From Aliivibrio_A kagoshimensis (GTDB lineage: Bacteria > Pseudomonadota > Gammaproteobacteria > Enterobacterales > Vibrionaceae): DNA of 18,338 nucleotides. Position 1 is the stretch's first letter. The number at the start of each line of letters is the position of its first letter. The stretch lies in NCBI RefSeq assembly GCF_050337105.1, contig NZ_JAKJSQ010000069.1, positions 1 to 18,338 of the forward strand. Direction: 5' to 3'. Of the stretch, positions 1 to 7,371 are shown one piece after another. Below the pieces are notes generated by a model. That model was not told where the DNA came from. It saw only the letters and a list, made by a program, of their open reading frames with translations, and did no database searches. Position numbers and translations under genes: made by a program.

Positions 1-478
1 AAAACAGTGTGTTTATACACAGCAAAAAGGGTGATCTTTTTTATTGACTTTATCAGGAGTTTAGAAAAATAGGATCATATTTGTGGACAAATGTGAGGCT
101 GGTGGATCTTTGACCTGTTGAAAGAATAGGCGTCATTTTAACGAGTTAAAAATGATGCCAAACAGACAATTACCTATGTAAGTGATTGAATTTATATTGA
201 TAATTGTACCTCCATGTATGGATCGACTTTTTTAGTGACGATCGTCACATTACGTTGGCTAGCACTAAAAATCAGTTTTTCACAATGTTACCCACAGAAA
301 AGGTGAATAAATCGCGTTAGTTCTTTTTATTATGTGGATAGCTTGCATTGTATGCGTTTTTATTCACAAAAATGGGGGCTAGATAATAAAAATTGCTCAT
401 TAAACGACAACAAATTTGCCCACTGCAGTGATCTGTGAAAAAATCAGTATTAACAGAGTTTTAATTTGAGGTCATCCA
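1..478. promoter_or_regulatory. Putative DARS2-like DnaA-box cluster upstream of rppH
   Basis: No gene is visible here. Three 9-mers fit the DnaA-box consensus TTWTNCACA: TTATACACA at 13-21, TTTTTCACA at 276-284 and TTATTCACA at 360-368. Three more differ at one position: TTGTCCACA (minus, 82-90), TTACCCACA (288-296) and CTATCCACA (minus, 333-341). Four of the six lie within 276-368, with 276/288 facing 333. Six GATC sites start at 33, 73, 105, 221, 240 and 430. Established knowledge: E. coli DARS2, which regenerates ATP-DnaA from ADP-DnaA, lies in the mutH-rppH (ygdP) intergenic region, and rppH is the next gene here. Calling this the orthologous locus is inference from synteny and box content. 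I found no convincing exact IHF site. mutH would lie left of the window and cannot be seen. A candidate -10 for rppH, GATAAT at 382-387, has no good -35. Confidence 0.5.
129..159. repeat. Imperfect inverted repeat in the pre-rppH region
   Basis: The left arm 129-142 (GGCGTCATTTTAAC) and right arm 145-159 (GTTAAAAATGATGCC) pair around a two-base centre, with one mismatch and one bulged base. No T-tract follows on either strand, so it does not look like an intrinsic terminator. It may be a protein-binding site or a structural element of the putative DARS2-like locus. Confidence 0.4.
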
Positions 479-988
479 GTGATTGATGGCGATGGTTACC
501 GTCCTAATGTGGGCATAGTAATATGTAATCACCAAGGTCAAGTATTCTGGGCGAAACGATACGGTCAACATTCTTGGCAATTCCCTCAAGGTGGGATTGA
601 TGAAGGTGAAACTCCTGAACAAGCAATGTATCGAGAGTTATATGAAGAAGTTGGATTAACAAAAAAAGATGTGAAGCTTTTAGCGACAAGTCGTCATTGG
701 TTAAGATATAAATTACCAAAACGCTTAGTTCGTTGGGAATCCAAACCTGTTTGTATCGGGCAAAAACAGAAATGGTTTTTGCTACGCCTAGAGTGTTGTG
801 AGTCTAAGGTGAACATGCAACGTGGTCAAACTGCAGAGTTTGATGGTTGGAGGTGGGTAAGTTATTGGTACCCAGTTCGACAAGTTGTGTCGTTTAAGCG
901 AGATGTGTATCGACGTGCGATGAAAGAGTTCGCAGCCGTTACCATGCCTTTTAGAGAGCGAAAGCATAAAAGGAAAGATAAGGCCTAA
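479..988 (+). CDS. rppH: RNA 5'-pyrophosphohydrolase RppH (Nudix)
   Basis: RppH removes pyrophosphate from the 5' triphosphate end of mRNAs in the cytoplasm, which starts RNase E-dependent decay. The 169-residue protein opens with MIDGDGYRPNVGIVICN, almost as in E. coli. It has a complete Nudix box, G38-x5-E44-x7-R52-E53-L54-x-E56-E57-x-G59-L60, with the catalytic glutamates present. The conserved stretches WLRYKLPKRLVRW and GQKQKWFLL follow, and the C-terminus is rich in Lys/Arg. The start is GTG at 479, as in E. coli, with GAGG at 468-471 seven bases upstream. The length is close to the family norm (176 in E. coli). It is the first gene of the cluster and ends one base before ptsP, so the two are surely co-transcribed, as in E. 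coli. Confidence 0.97.
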   Translation: MIDGDGYRPNVGIVICNHQGQVFWAKRYGQHSWQFPQGGIDEGETPEQAMYRELYEEVGLTKKDVKLLATSRHWLRYKLPKRLVRWESKPVCIGQKQKWFLLRLECCESKVNMQRGQTAEFDGWRWVSYWYPVRQVVSFKRDVYRRAMKEFAAVTMPFRERKHKRKDKA

Positions 989-989
989 T

Positions 990-3239
990 ATGCTAACCCA
1001 GTTGAGGGAAATAGTTGAGCAGGTTTCAAAGGTTGATGATCTTCGTCAATCTTTAGAGATCTTAGTGAATGAAACATGCAAAGCGATGCAAACAGAGTGT
1101 TGCTCTATATACATTGTTAATGAACCGCAACAACAAATAGAGTTAATGGCGACAAAGGGGCTCGTGACTCCAAGTAAGTCAGTCACTCTTGATATTAATG
1201 AAGGCTTAGTTGGGTTGGTTTGCCGAACGGTTGAGCCATTAAACCTTGCCGATGCCGTTAATCACCCTAATTATAAATACGTACCTGAAATTGGTGAGGA
1301 GATTTATCACTCTTTTTTGGCTACGCCTATTGTGCACCGCCGGAATTGCCTAGGAGTATTGGTTGTTCAACAACGTAGGCAGCGATCTTTTACAGAAGTG
1401 GAAGAGTCCTTTCTCGTTACTCTGTCCGCTCAGTTAGCTGTAATATTTGCCCATGCTAAAGCGCAAGGTCAAAGGCTTAAAAATCATCAACAAACTCAGG
1501 TATTTTCAGGTCTTGCGGCATCACCGGGTGTAGCGATTGCTCCACTGTGGTGGGGGGATGAACAACCTCAGTTAGAGTCAGTCAGTCCTTGCTCCACCCT
1601 TAATATACATCAAGAGCTAGAAAGTCTATCTCAAGCTATTGATCTGGCTATGAAGGATTTTAGAAAACTAAGAAAGCGTCTTGTTAATGATATAAATAAA
1701 GATACCTTGGCAATTTTTGATCTGTTTATTCACTTATTGAATGATCCCACTTTACGTGAGGATCTAAAAAAACAGATTAAGTCAGGTGACACGGTAGATT
1801 GGGCGTTAAGACAAGTTGTTGAGTCCTATGCTGCTCGTTTTGGTAAAATGAGTGATCCTTATCTCCGCGAGCGTTCTCAAGATATTAAAGAGTTAGGTCA
1901 GCGTTTACTCTACTTCCTTTATAATGGCGAGTCAGTTGAATATGATTGGCCTCATCCTGTCATCCTTATTACCCAAGAGTTAACGGCATCCTTATTGGCC
2001 AGCGTCCCAAAAGGGAAGCTAAAAGCGGTTGTCTCTATGGAAGGTGCCTCTAATTCTCATGCGGCCATTCTATCTCGTGCATTAGGTATACCGGCAGTGA
2101 TGGGGGTCGATATTACCCCTCAAAAGCTGCATAACAAGAAAGCAATAGTGGATGGTTATAGTGGACAGATCTTTGTTCGCCCATCTCGAGCTTTAGTTAA
2201 AGAGTATCGACAGCTTCTAAATGAAGAGCTTGAACTGTCAAAGTTGGTGGAAGGAGAGATCGAAGAGATCACTCAAACCAAAGATCAATTATCAATTAAT
2301 CTCTTCTTAAACGCCGGATTGAGTGCCGATACGAGTATCGCGATTAATAAAGGAGTGAAAGGGGTCGGTCTATACCGAACTGAAATCCCATTTTTACTTC
2401 AACACCGCTTTCCTTCTGAAGAAGAGCAGACACTGCAGTATCGCTCAGTATTAGAAGCCTATCCCAATAAACCTGTTGTGATGAGAACACTCGATGTTGG
2501 AGGGGATAAACCACTGCCTTATCTCTCCGTTGAGGAGGACAACCCGTTCCTAGGTTGGCGAGGTATTCGATTTACCCTTGATCATCCAGATATCTTCTTA
2601 ATCCAGTTGCGCGCGATGTTAAAAGCCAGCGTCGGCTTAGATAACATGGATATCATGTTACCGATGATCTCTGGTTTAAAAGAGCTGGATGATGCATTGG
2701 CATTTATTGAGCAAGCGTATAATGAGGTCTCAACCTTATCTGAGCACCAACTAAAAAGGCCTAAGATTGGGATTATGATAGAGGTGCCTTCTATGCTCTA
2801 TCTTCTTCCTCAGGTTGCTGAAAAAGTAGATTTTATCTCAGTAGGTAGTAACGATTTAACACAATATTTGCTGGCGGTTGATCGAAATAATACCAGAGTG
2901 GCTGATGTGTATGACTCACTTCACCCCGCCGTGATTGCCGCGTTAAAGCATATTATTGATGTGAGTAACCAGCATCAATTACCGGTCTGTTTATGTGGTG
3001 AATTAGCCGGTGATCCTATTGGCGCGCTTCTGTTAGTTGGTCTTGGTTATCGCTCCTTAAGCATGAATACTTCCAGCGTCGCTAAAATTAAATATATATT
3101 GCGTCAAGTATCTTTGAACGAGTTGGTTATAATGGTCGAAAAGATTGATCACTGTTATGCCGCAGAAGAGATACGTGAATTGATGGTGAACTTTTTGGAA
3201 ACTAAAGGTTTAGGTGGCTTCATTCGAGCCGGGAAATAG
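990..3239 (+). CDS. ptsP: Phosphoenolpyruvate-protein phosphotransferase PtsP (enzyme I-Ntr)
   Basis: PtsP takes phosphate from phosphoenolpyruvate and passes it to NPr, starting the nitrogen-related regulatory phosphotransferase chain in the cytoplasm. The 749-residue length matches E. coli PtsP (748). Residues about 1-160 form the N-terminal GAF sensor domain, which sugar enzyme I lacks. Residues about 170-315 are the helical NPr-binding and N-terminal PEP-utiliser region. The phosphorylated histidine is H357 in the motif GASNSHAAILSRALGIPAVMG. The C-terminal TIM-barrel PEP-binding domain includes GLYRTEIPFL, MRTLDVGGDKPLPYL, the conserved GSNDLTQYLLAVDR segment and the active-site Cys region LPVCLCGELAGDP. 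The ATG at 990 lies one base after the rppH stop, and an AGGAAAGATAAGG stretch serves as ribosome-binding region. Family knowledge: in E. coli, GAF-mediated glutamine sensing controls autophosphorylation. Confidence 0.97.
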   Translation: MLTQLREIVEQVSKVDDLRQSLEILVNETCKAMQTECCSIYIVNEPQQQIELMATKGLVTPSKSVTLDINEGLVGLVCRTVEPLNLADAVNHPNYKYVPEIGEEIYHSFLATPIVHRRNCLGVLVVQQRRQRSFTEVEESFLVTLSAQLAVIFAHAKAQGQRLKNHQQTQVFSGLAASPGVAIAPLWWGDEQPQLESVSPCSTLNIHQELESLSQAIDLAMKDFRKLRKRLVNDINKDTLAIFDLFIHLLNDPTLREDLKKQIKSGDTVDWALRQVVESYAARFGKMSDPYLRERSQDIKELGQRLLYFLYNGESVEYDWPHPVILITQELTASLLASVPKGKLKAVVSMEGASNSHAAILSRALGIPAVMGVDITPQKLHNKKAIVDGYSGQIFVRPSRALVKEYRQLLNEELELSKLVEGEIEEITQTKDQLSINLFLNAGLSADTSIAINKGVKGVGLYRTEIPFLLQHRFPSEEEQTLQYRSVLEAYPNKPVVMRTLDVGGDKPLPYLSVEEDNPFLGWRGIRFTLDHPDIFLIQLRAMLKASVGLDNMDIMLPMISGLKELDDALAFIEQAYNEVSTLSEHQLKRPKIGIMIEVPSMLYLLPQVAEKVDFISVGSNDLTQYLLAVDRNNTRVADVYDSLHPAVIAALKHIIDVSNQHQLPVCLCGELAGDPIGALLLVGLGYRSLSMNTSSVAKIKYILRQVSLNELVIMVEKIDHCYAAEEIRELMVNFLETKGLGGFIRAGK

Positions 3240-3259
3240 AGAAAAGGCGACAAAGCATC

Positions 3260-4063
3260 ATGTTGGAAAGTACGATTTGGTTGTTTGGCATGTGCTTAAT
3301 GTTAGGCTCTGTTGTGGGTGTTATGGCTGGTCTTCTAGGAATCGGCGGTGGATTATTGGTTGTCCCTGCACTGTTGTGGCTGCTGCCGCAAGCGAATGTC
3401 GCCGGTGATATTGTCATGCAGATTGCATTAGCAACCTCATTAGCGAGTATTGTGCTGACATCAGGCTCTTCAGCATTTAATCACTTTAAATTGGGTAATG
3501 TTGATTTCTATCTGATTAAAGGTTTAGTACCAGGTGTTGTTCTTGGGGGAATAGCGGGAAGTTACATTGCTGAGTTGATCCCATCTCACCTACTGCCTAA
3601 AATATTCTCAGTTATTGTATTGATGTTAGCCGTTCAAATGTTTATCTCAATAAGAGTGAAATCAACCCGGCAGATGCCTGGTCTACTAGGCTGCTCCATC
3701 AGTGGTGGTATTATTGGTACCGTAGCAAGTCTTGCTGGTATAGGAGGTGGTTCATTAACGGTACCTTACTTGAGTATGCATGGCGTAGAGATGCGTAAAG
3801 CGATCGGTAGCGCTTCGTTATGTGGCACTATGATTGCCATTGCGGGAATGGTTGGTTTTGTCTTTCATGGCCTTTCTGTTGAACATTTGCCTGAATTTAG
3901 TGTCGGATACGTTTACTTACCTGCACTTATTGGTATTGCTTCTACTTCAGTACTCACCACTAAAATTGGTGCCTCGTTAGCGTTTAAGTTACCAACAAGA
4001 ACCTTAAAAAAAGTGTTTGCCGCGTTTTTAATTTGTATTGGCATCAAAATGTTTATTGGTTAG
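3260..4063 (+). CDS. TSUP/TauE-SafE family membrane permease
   Basis: This 267-residue, very hydrophobic protein belongs to the TauE/SafE (TSUP, DUF81) family of inner-membrane transporters. Known members move sulfite, sulfoacetate or related anions, but the substrate here cannot be inferred. The diagnostic feature is an internal duplication: GLLGIGGGLLVVP near residues 24-36 and its counterpart SLAGIGGGSLTVP near 157-168, each starting a half of about four membrane segments. The start ATG is 20 bases after the ptsP stop, preceded by GAGAAAAGG. lgt follows 28 bases after the stop, so it is part of the same transcript. In E. coli ptsP is followed directly by lgt, so this gene is an addition to that order. 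Confidence 0.9.
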   Translation: MLESTIWLFGMCLMLGSVVGVMAGLLGIGGGLLVVPALLWLLPQANVAGDIVMQIALATSLASIVLTSGSSAFNHFKLGNVDFYLIKGLVPGVVLGGIAGSYIAELIPSHLLPKIFSVIVLMLAVQMFISIRVKSTRQMPGLLGCSISGGIIGTVASLAGIGGGSLTVPYLSMHGVEMRKAIGSASLCGTMIAIAGMVGFVFHGLSVEHLPEFSVGYVYLPALIGIASTSVLTTKIGASLAFKLPTRTLKKVFAAFLICIGIKMFIG

Positions 4064-4091
4064 CCACAATTTTATATAGAGAATTTATTTA

Positions 4092-4892
4092 ATGAGTCTT
4101 ACATTTCCACAAATCGATCCTGTCCTTATTGAGTTAGGACCATTAGCAATACGATGGTATGGGTTGATGTACCTGTTTGGTTTTATGTTTGCGTTGTGGC
4201 TTGCGAATAAGCGAGCAGAGCGTCCGAATAGCGGTTGGAATAAAGATCAGGTCAGCGACCTTCTTTTTGCTGGGTTTCTAGGGGTGGTGATTGGTGGCCG
4301 AGTCGGTTACGTCCTCTTCTATAACTTTGGTATGTTCCTTGATGATCCTATCTATTTATTTAAAGTGTGGACTGGAGGGATGTCATTCCATGGTGGGTTA
4401 CTTGGTGTGATCACTGCCATGTTATGGTACGGCTATAAAAATGGACGTACCTTCTTCAGTATTGCCGATTTTATTGCCCCGTTAGTGCCGTTTGGCCTCG
4501 GATTAGGTCGTTTAGGTAACTTTATGAATGGCGAGTTATGGGGGCGTGTTTCTGATGTTCCTTGGGCTATGGTATTTCCTTACGGTGGTCCTCTACCTCG
4601 TCATCCATCACAGCTCTATGAATTTGCCTTAGAAGGCGTGGTGCTGTTCTTTATTCTAAACTGGTTTATCCGTAAGCCTCGTCCATTAGCATCGGTTTCA
4701 GGCCTGTTTCTATTTGGTTATGGTTCATTCAGGTTTATCATTGAATACTTTAGAGAACCTGATGCACAACTTGGGCTGTTTGGTGATTTTATTAGTATGG
4801 GGCAAATCCTATCTCTTCCAATGGTCATTGGTGGCTTAGTGATGGTGTTGTGGGCATACAAACGTGAAGAGAAAAGCGTAAAGGCCAGTTGA
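4092..4892 (+). CDS. lgt: Prolipoprotein diacylglyceryl transferase Lgt
   Basis: Lgt transfers diacylglycerol from phosphatidylglycerol to the lipobox cysteine of prolipoproteins. This is the first step of lipoprotein maturation and takes place in the inner membrane. The 266-residue protein has about seven hydrophobic segments. Family landmarks are RWYGLMYL (residues 21-28), the WTGGMSFHGG loop with H100, the signature GLGRLGNFMNGELWGR (137-152) containing R140 and N143, the HPSQLYE motif near 171-177 and FRFIIEYFREPD near 213-224. It is somewhat shorter than E. coli Lgt (291). It lies between the TSUP gene and thyA; lgt-thyA adjacency is conserved in E. coli. LspA, the next enzyme in the pathway, is encoded at 15052-15576. 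Confidence 0.97.
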   Translation: MSLTFPQIDPVLIELGPLAIRWYGLMYLFGFMFALWLANKRAERPNSGWNKDQVSDLLFAGFLGVVIGGRVGYVLFYNFGMFLDDPIYLFKVWTGGMSFHGGLLGVITAMLWYGYKNGRTFFSIADFIAPLVPFGLGLGRLGNFMNGELWGRVSDVPWAMVFPYGGPLPRHPSQLYEFALEGVVLFFILNWFIRKPRPLASVSGLFLFGYGSFRFIIEYFREPDAQLGLFGDFISMGQILSLPMVIGGLVMVLWAYKREEKSVKAS

Positions 4893-4903
4893 TATATAAA
4901 TAA

Positions 4904-4926
4904 AAGGTTAGAGAATCTCTTACCTT
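4904..4926. repeat. Tight inverted repeat between lgt and thyA
   Basis: AAGGTTAGAGA (4904-4914) and TCTCTTACCTT (4916-4926) are reverse complements except for one central base, separated by one base. It lies 11 bases after the lgt stop and 46 bases before the thyA ATG. Downstream Ts are scattered (ATTTTTAC, TATTTTTTAG) and not directly abutting, so a classical terminator is doubtful. It could be an RNA processing or attenuation stem, or a DNA operator. Confidence 0.45.
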
Positions 4927-4972
4927 GTATGCAATTTTTACTCTATTTTTTAGTGTTGGGAACAGATTAGTC

Positions 4973-5812
4973 ATGAAGCAATATTTAGATTTGATGCAAG
5001 ATATCGTAGATAACGGCAGTGACCGTGGTGATAGAACGGGAGTGGGCACTCGCTCTTTGTTCGGGCGACAGATGCGTTTTGATCTTAATGATGGTTTTCC
5101 TATGCTGACCACCAAGAAACTCTATACCCGAGCGATCATTCATGAACTGTTGTGGTTTTTAAATGGTGATACCAATGTTAAATATCTTCAAGACAATAAA
5201 GTGTCAATTTGGGATGAGTGGGCGACGGAATCTGGAGATTTAGGGCCGGTATATGGTGCTCAATGGCGTTCATGGACATGTCCTGATGGAACGACTATTG
5301 ATCAAATTGCAGAGTTAATAGAGCAGATAAAGAACAAACCTCATTCACGACGCCATATTATTTCCGCTTGGAATCCTGCGGATCTTCCTGACGAGAGTCA
5401 ATCTCCACAAATGAATGCTGAACAAGGCAAGATGGCATTAGCGCCGTGTCACTGCCTATTTCAATTCTATGTGGCAGATGGCAAGTTATCCTGTCAACTG
5501 TATCAACGCAGTGCTGATTATTTCTTAGGAGTTCCGTTTAATATTGCTAGTTATGCGCTGTTTACTCATATGATTGCGCAACAGTGTGATTTAGGTGTTG
5601 GAGAGTTTGTACATACCTTTGGTGATGTGCACCTCTACTCAAACCACTTGAACGATGACATTGTGTTTGAGCATCTCAAGAGGGCACCAACGTCACTGCC
5701 TAAACTGGTGATTAATCGTAAACCGGACTCAATATTTGATTACAAATTGGAAGATTTTGAGATCGTAGATTATAACGCTCAACCAGGTATTAAAGCACCT
5801 ATCGCTATTTAA
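4973..5812 (+). CDS. thyA: Thymidylate synthase ThyA
   Basis: ThyA methylates dUMP to dTMP using 5,10-methylene-tetrahydrofolate in the cytoplasm, the de novo source of thymidine for DNA. I chose ATG 4973 because the product then begins MKQYLDLMQDIVDNG, matching the E. coli N-terminus. The frame is open further upstream to a TTG at 4925, but that adds 16 non-homologous residues. The result is 279 residues. R21 of the phosphate loop is present, as is the catalytic Cys C159 in LAPCHCLFQFYVADG, and the dUMP-binding residues in QRSADYFLGVPFNIASYAL (R179, D182, N190). The protein ends PGIKAPIAI as in E. coli. Compared with my recollection of E. coli (264), there is a 13-residue insertion just before the catalytic loop. 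A possible GGGAA ribosome site lies at 4958-4962. It is the last gene of the rppH cluster and is followed by a strong terminator. Confidence 0.97.
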   Translation: MKQYLDLMQDIVDNGSDRGDRTGVGTRSLFGRQMRFDLNDGFPMLTTKKLYTRAIIHELLWFLNGDTNVKYLQDNKVSIWDEWATESGDLGPVYGAQWRSWTCPDGTTIDQIAELIEQIKNKPHSRRHIISAWNPADLPDESQSPQMNAEQGKMALAPCHCLFQFYVADGKLSCQLYQRSADYFLGVPFNIASYALFTHMIAQQCDLGVGEFVHTFGDVHLYSNHLNDDIVFEHLKRAPTSLPKLVINRKPDSIFDYKLEDFEIVDYNAQPGIKAPIAI

Positions 5813-5833
5813 CTATTATTAGTTTAGATATAG

Positions 5834-5867
5834 AAAAGGCCCTGTCACGTTAGTGGCAGGGCCTTTT
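5834..5867. terminator. Bidirectional terminator between thyA and nptA
   Basis: Arms AAAAGGCCCTGTCAC (5834-5848) and GTGGCAGGGCCTTTT (5853-5867) flank a GTTA loop with a single G-U type mismatch. Flanking A and T runs give a U-tail on both strands, so it can end thyA (plus) and convergent nptA (minus). Confidence 0.93.
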
Positions 5868-5900
5868 ATGTATTGTCTCATCCTGAAAGGTGTTAGGTGA

Positions 5901-7052
5901 TTACACCGTTAGAGCAAGGATAGTACCGGGTAATACAACGAATACGAAACCGATGTAGGCAGCAACAATCGACTTTTTCTTTGCTGCAACTTCCGCAATG
6001 TAGAAAGCACCCTTGAGTGGTAACTCTCGAAGAAAGGGAATGCCGAAAATCACTAAGGTAGAGGTGATATTAAAGGCTAAATGTACGAGTGCAATCTGTA
6101 AGGCAAAGACGGCGTATTCACCAGTTACGGCAGTTGCAGCAAGTAGGGCGGTAATACAAGTACCTATGTTTGCGCCAAGAGTAAACGGGTAAACATCGCG
6201 CACTTTTAGTACACCGGTACCGACTAGTGGCACCATTAAGCTAGTGGTAGTAGAAGAGGACTGAACCAATATAGTCACTACTGAACCTGAGGCGATACCG
6301 TGTAGTGGACCACGTCCAATTGCACTTTTTAGAATATCACGTGCGCGACCAACCATCAGCTTCTTCATTAGTTGCCCCATCACCGTAATCGAGACAAAAA
6401 CGAGGGCAATACCTAAAAAGATTAATATAAGGCCGCCAGTCATCTCACCAAAGGTAGACAGTGGTTCTTTAACCGCACTGACAACAGGCTTAGTTAGAGG
6501 CTTGATAAAGTTGAAGCTTTTTATGCTCATGTCACCAGCACTAAGTAGTGGTGAAACTAACCAGTGTGAGATCTTTTCAAATATGCCGAACATCATCTCT
6601 AAAGGTAAGAAGATAACGACAGCAAGTAAGTTAAAGAAGTCATGAATTGTGGCACAGGCAAAAGCACGGCGGAACTCATCTTTACAGCGAGCATGCCCTA
6701 AGCTAACGAGTGTATTGGTCAGTGTAGTACCAATGTTGGCCCCCATGACCATAGGTATTGCCATTTCTACGGGCAAACCACCAGCCACTAAACCAACGAT
6801 GATGGATGTGACGGTACTTGAAGATTGAATTAACGCTGTTGCAGTTAAACCGATCATTAACCCAGCGATAGGGTGTGAGGCGAATTCAAACAGTGTTTTT
6901 GCCTGTTCACCGACAGACCATTTAAATCCAGAACTAATCATTGCTACTGCAAGAAGTAGCAAGTAGAGCATAAAGGCAAGACCTGCCCAGCGAACCCAGT
7001 TTGTGGAGCCTTTACTATCGACAGTAGCACTCAGTGTTTGGGTATTCATCAT
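5901..7052 (-). CDS. nptA: Na+/phosphate cotransporter NptA (NaPi-II family)
   Basis: This inner-membrane protein imports inorganic phosphate with sodium. It has 383 residues, the size I recall for Vibrio cholerae NptA. The two inverted repeats of the NaPi-II/PNaS family each carry the diagnostic QSSS motif: LIQSSSTVTS from Q76 and LVQSSSTTTS from Q264. Each is followed by a GANIGT motif (MGANIGTTLTN near 103-113; TLGANIGTCIT near 292-302). Eight or more hydrophobic segments are present. Two consecutive ATGs (7052, 7049) are possible starts; the GGAGA 5' of them fits either. The gene is convergent with thyA and divergent from the small gene at 7448. A PhoB-like box and a -10 lie upstream, so induction by phosphate starvation is inferred. 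Confidence 0.93.
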   Translation of the reverse strand: MMNTQTLSATVDSKGSTNWVRWAGLAFMLYLLLLAVAMISSGFKWSVGEQAKTLFEFASHPIAGLMIGLTATALIQSSSTVTSIIVGLVAGGLPVEMAIPMVMGANIGTTLTNTLVSLGHARCKDEFRRAFACATIHDFFNLLAVVIFLPLEMMFGIFEKISHWLVSPLLSAGDMSIKSFNFIKPLTKPVVSAVKEPLSTFGEMTGGLILIFLGIALVFVSITVMGQLMKKLMVGRARDILKSAIGRGPLHGIASGSVVTILVQSSSTTTSLMVPLVGTGVLKVRDVYPFTLGANIGTCITALLAATAVTGEYAVFALQIALVHLAFNITSTLVIFGIPFLRELPLKGAFYIAEVAAKKKSIVAAYIGFVFVVLPGTILALTV

Positions 7053-7102
7053 TTTAATCTCCGCGACTTAATTCAGTTTTGTCGTTTTGTTTATCTGAAG
7101 CG

Positions 7103-7136
7103 ATAGTAGATAAGGTTTATTTCAGAAATATGACAA
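7103..7136 (-). promoter_or_regulatory. Putative PhoB-dependent promoter of nptA
   Basis: On the minus strand, 7136-7119 reads TTGTCATATTTCTGAAAT. The first 7-mer matches the PhoB repeat CTGTCAT at 6 of 7 positions and the second, CTGAAAT, at 5 of 7, with the standard 4-bp spacer. Exactly 10 bp further a TACTAT (7108-7103) sits where the -10 of a Pho promoter belongs. It lies 51 bp from the nptA start. The second half-site is weak, so this is inference. Confidence 0.5.
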
Positions 7137-7294
7137 TTTTAATAAAAGAGCGTCATATTACCTAAGCGAAAAATAAGTTGGATTTCCTTATATTTAATTC
7201 ACTGATTTATTAGGGTTTTTACGGGTTTTGTTGTTGTTGATATTAATTGTTATTTACAGTTTTTTGTCAGTTTTAAGACGATTTGATGTCAGTT

Positions 7295-7312
7295 CTGTCA
7301 GGCTACTGTCAT
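7295..7312 (+). promoter_or_regulatory. PhoB box facing the small exported-protein gene
   Basis: CTGTCAGGCTACTGTCAT consists of two direct CTGTCA(G/T) repeats separated by 4 bp, the canonical PhoB-box layout, with one base off in the first repeat. Its plus-strand orientation points to the gene at 7448. A possible -10, AAAAAT at 7325-7330, lies 12 bp downstream, giving a predicted transcript start near 7337. Confidence 0.7.
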
Positions 7313-7342
7313 ATTCAGAGCGGAAAAAATTGTCGTTAGCGC

Positions 7343-7371
7343 GGTTCAGTTCGGTTTTTCCGAGCTAAACC
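7343..7371 (+). other. Leader hairpin upstream of the 7448 gene
   Basis: GGTTCAGTTCGG (7343-7354) pairs with CCGAGCTAAACC (7360-7371) around a TTTTT loop, with one mismatch and one G-U. It would form a few bases after the predicted PhoB-dependent start. No adjacent T-tract is present, so it is more likely a stabilising or regulatory 5' structure than a terminator. Confidence 0.45.

Noticed and set aside
1..478. Chromosome II replication trigger site (crtS) or RctB-binding array
   Set aside because: No ATGATCA-type RctB motifs are seen, and the locus as I recall it in V. cholerae lies in a different neighbourhood; DnaA-box content and rppH synteny fit DARS2 better.
3214..3417. Short open frames on both strands across the ptsP/TSUP junction
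   Set aside because: They overlap the certain ptsP end and TSUP start in other frames, and have low-complexity or unrelated sequences and no ribosome site.
4925..4972. Upstream TTG start extending thyA by 16 residues
   Set aside because: The extension has no resemblance to the ThyA N-terminus and overlaps an inverted repeat; ATG 4973 gives the conserved MKQYLDLMQ start.
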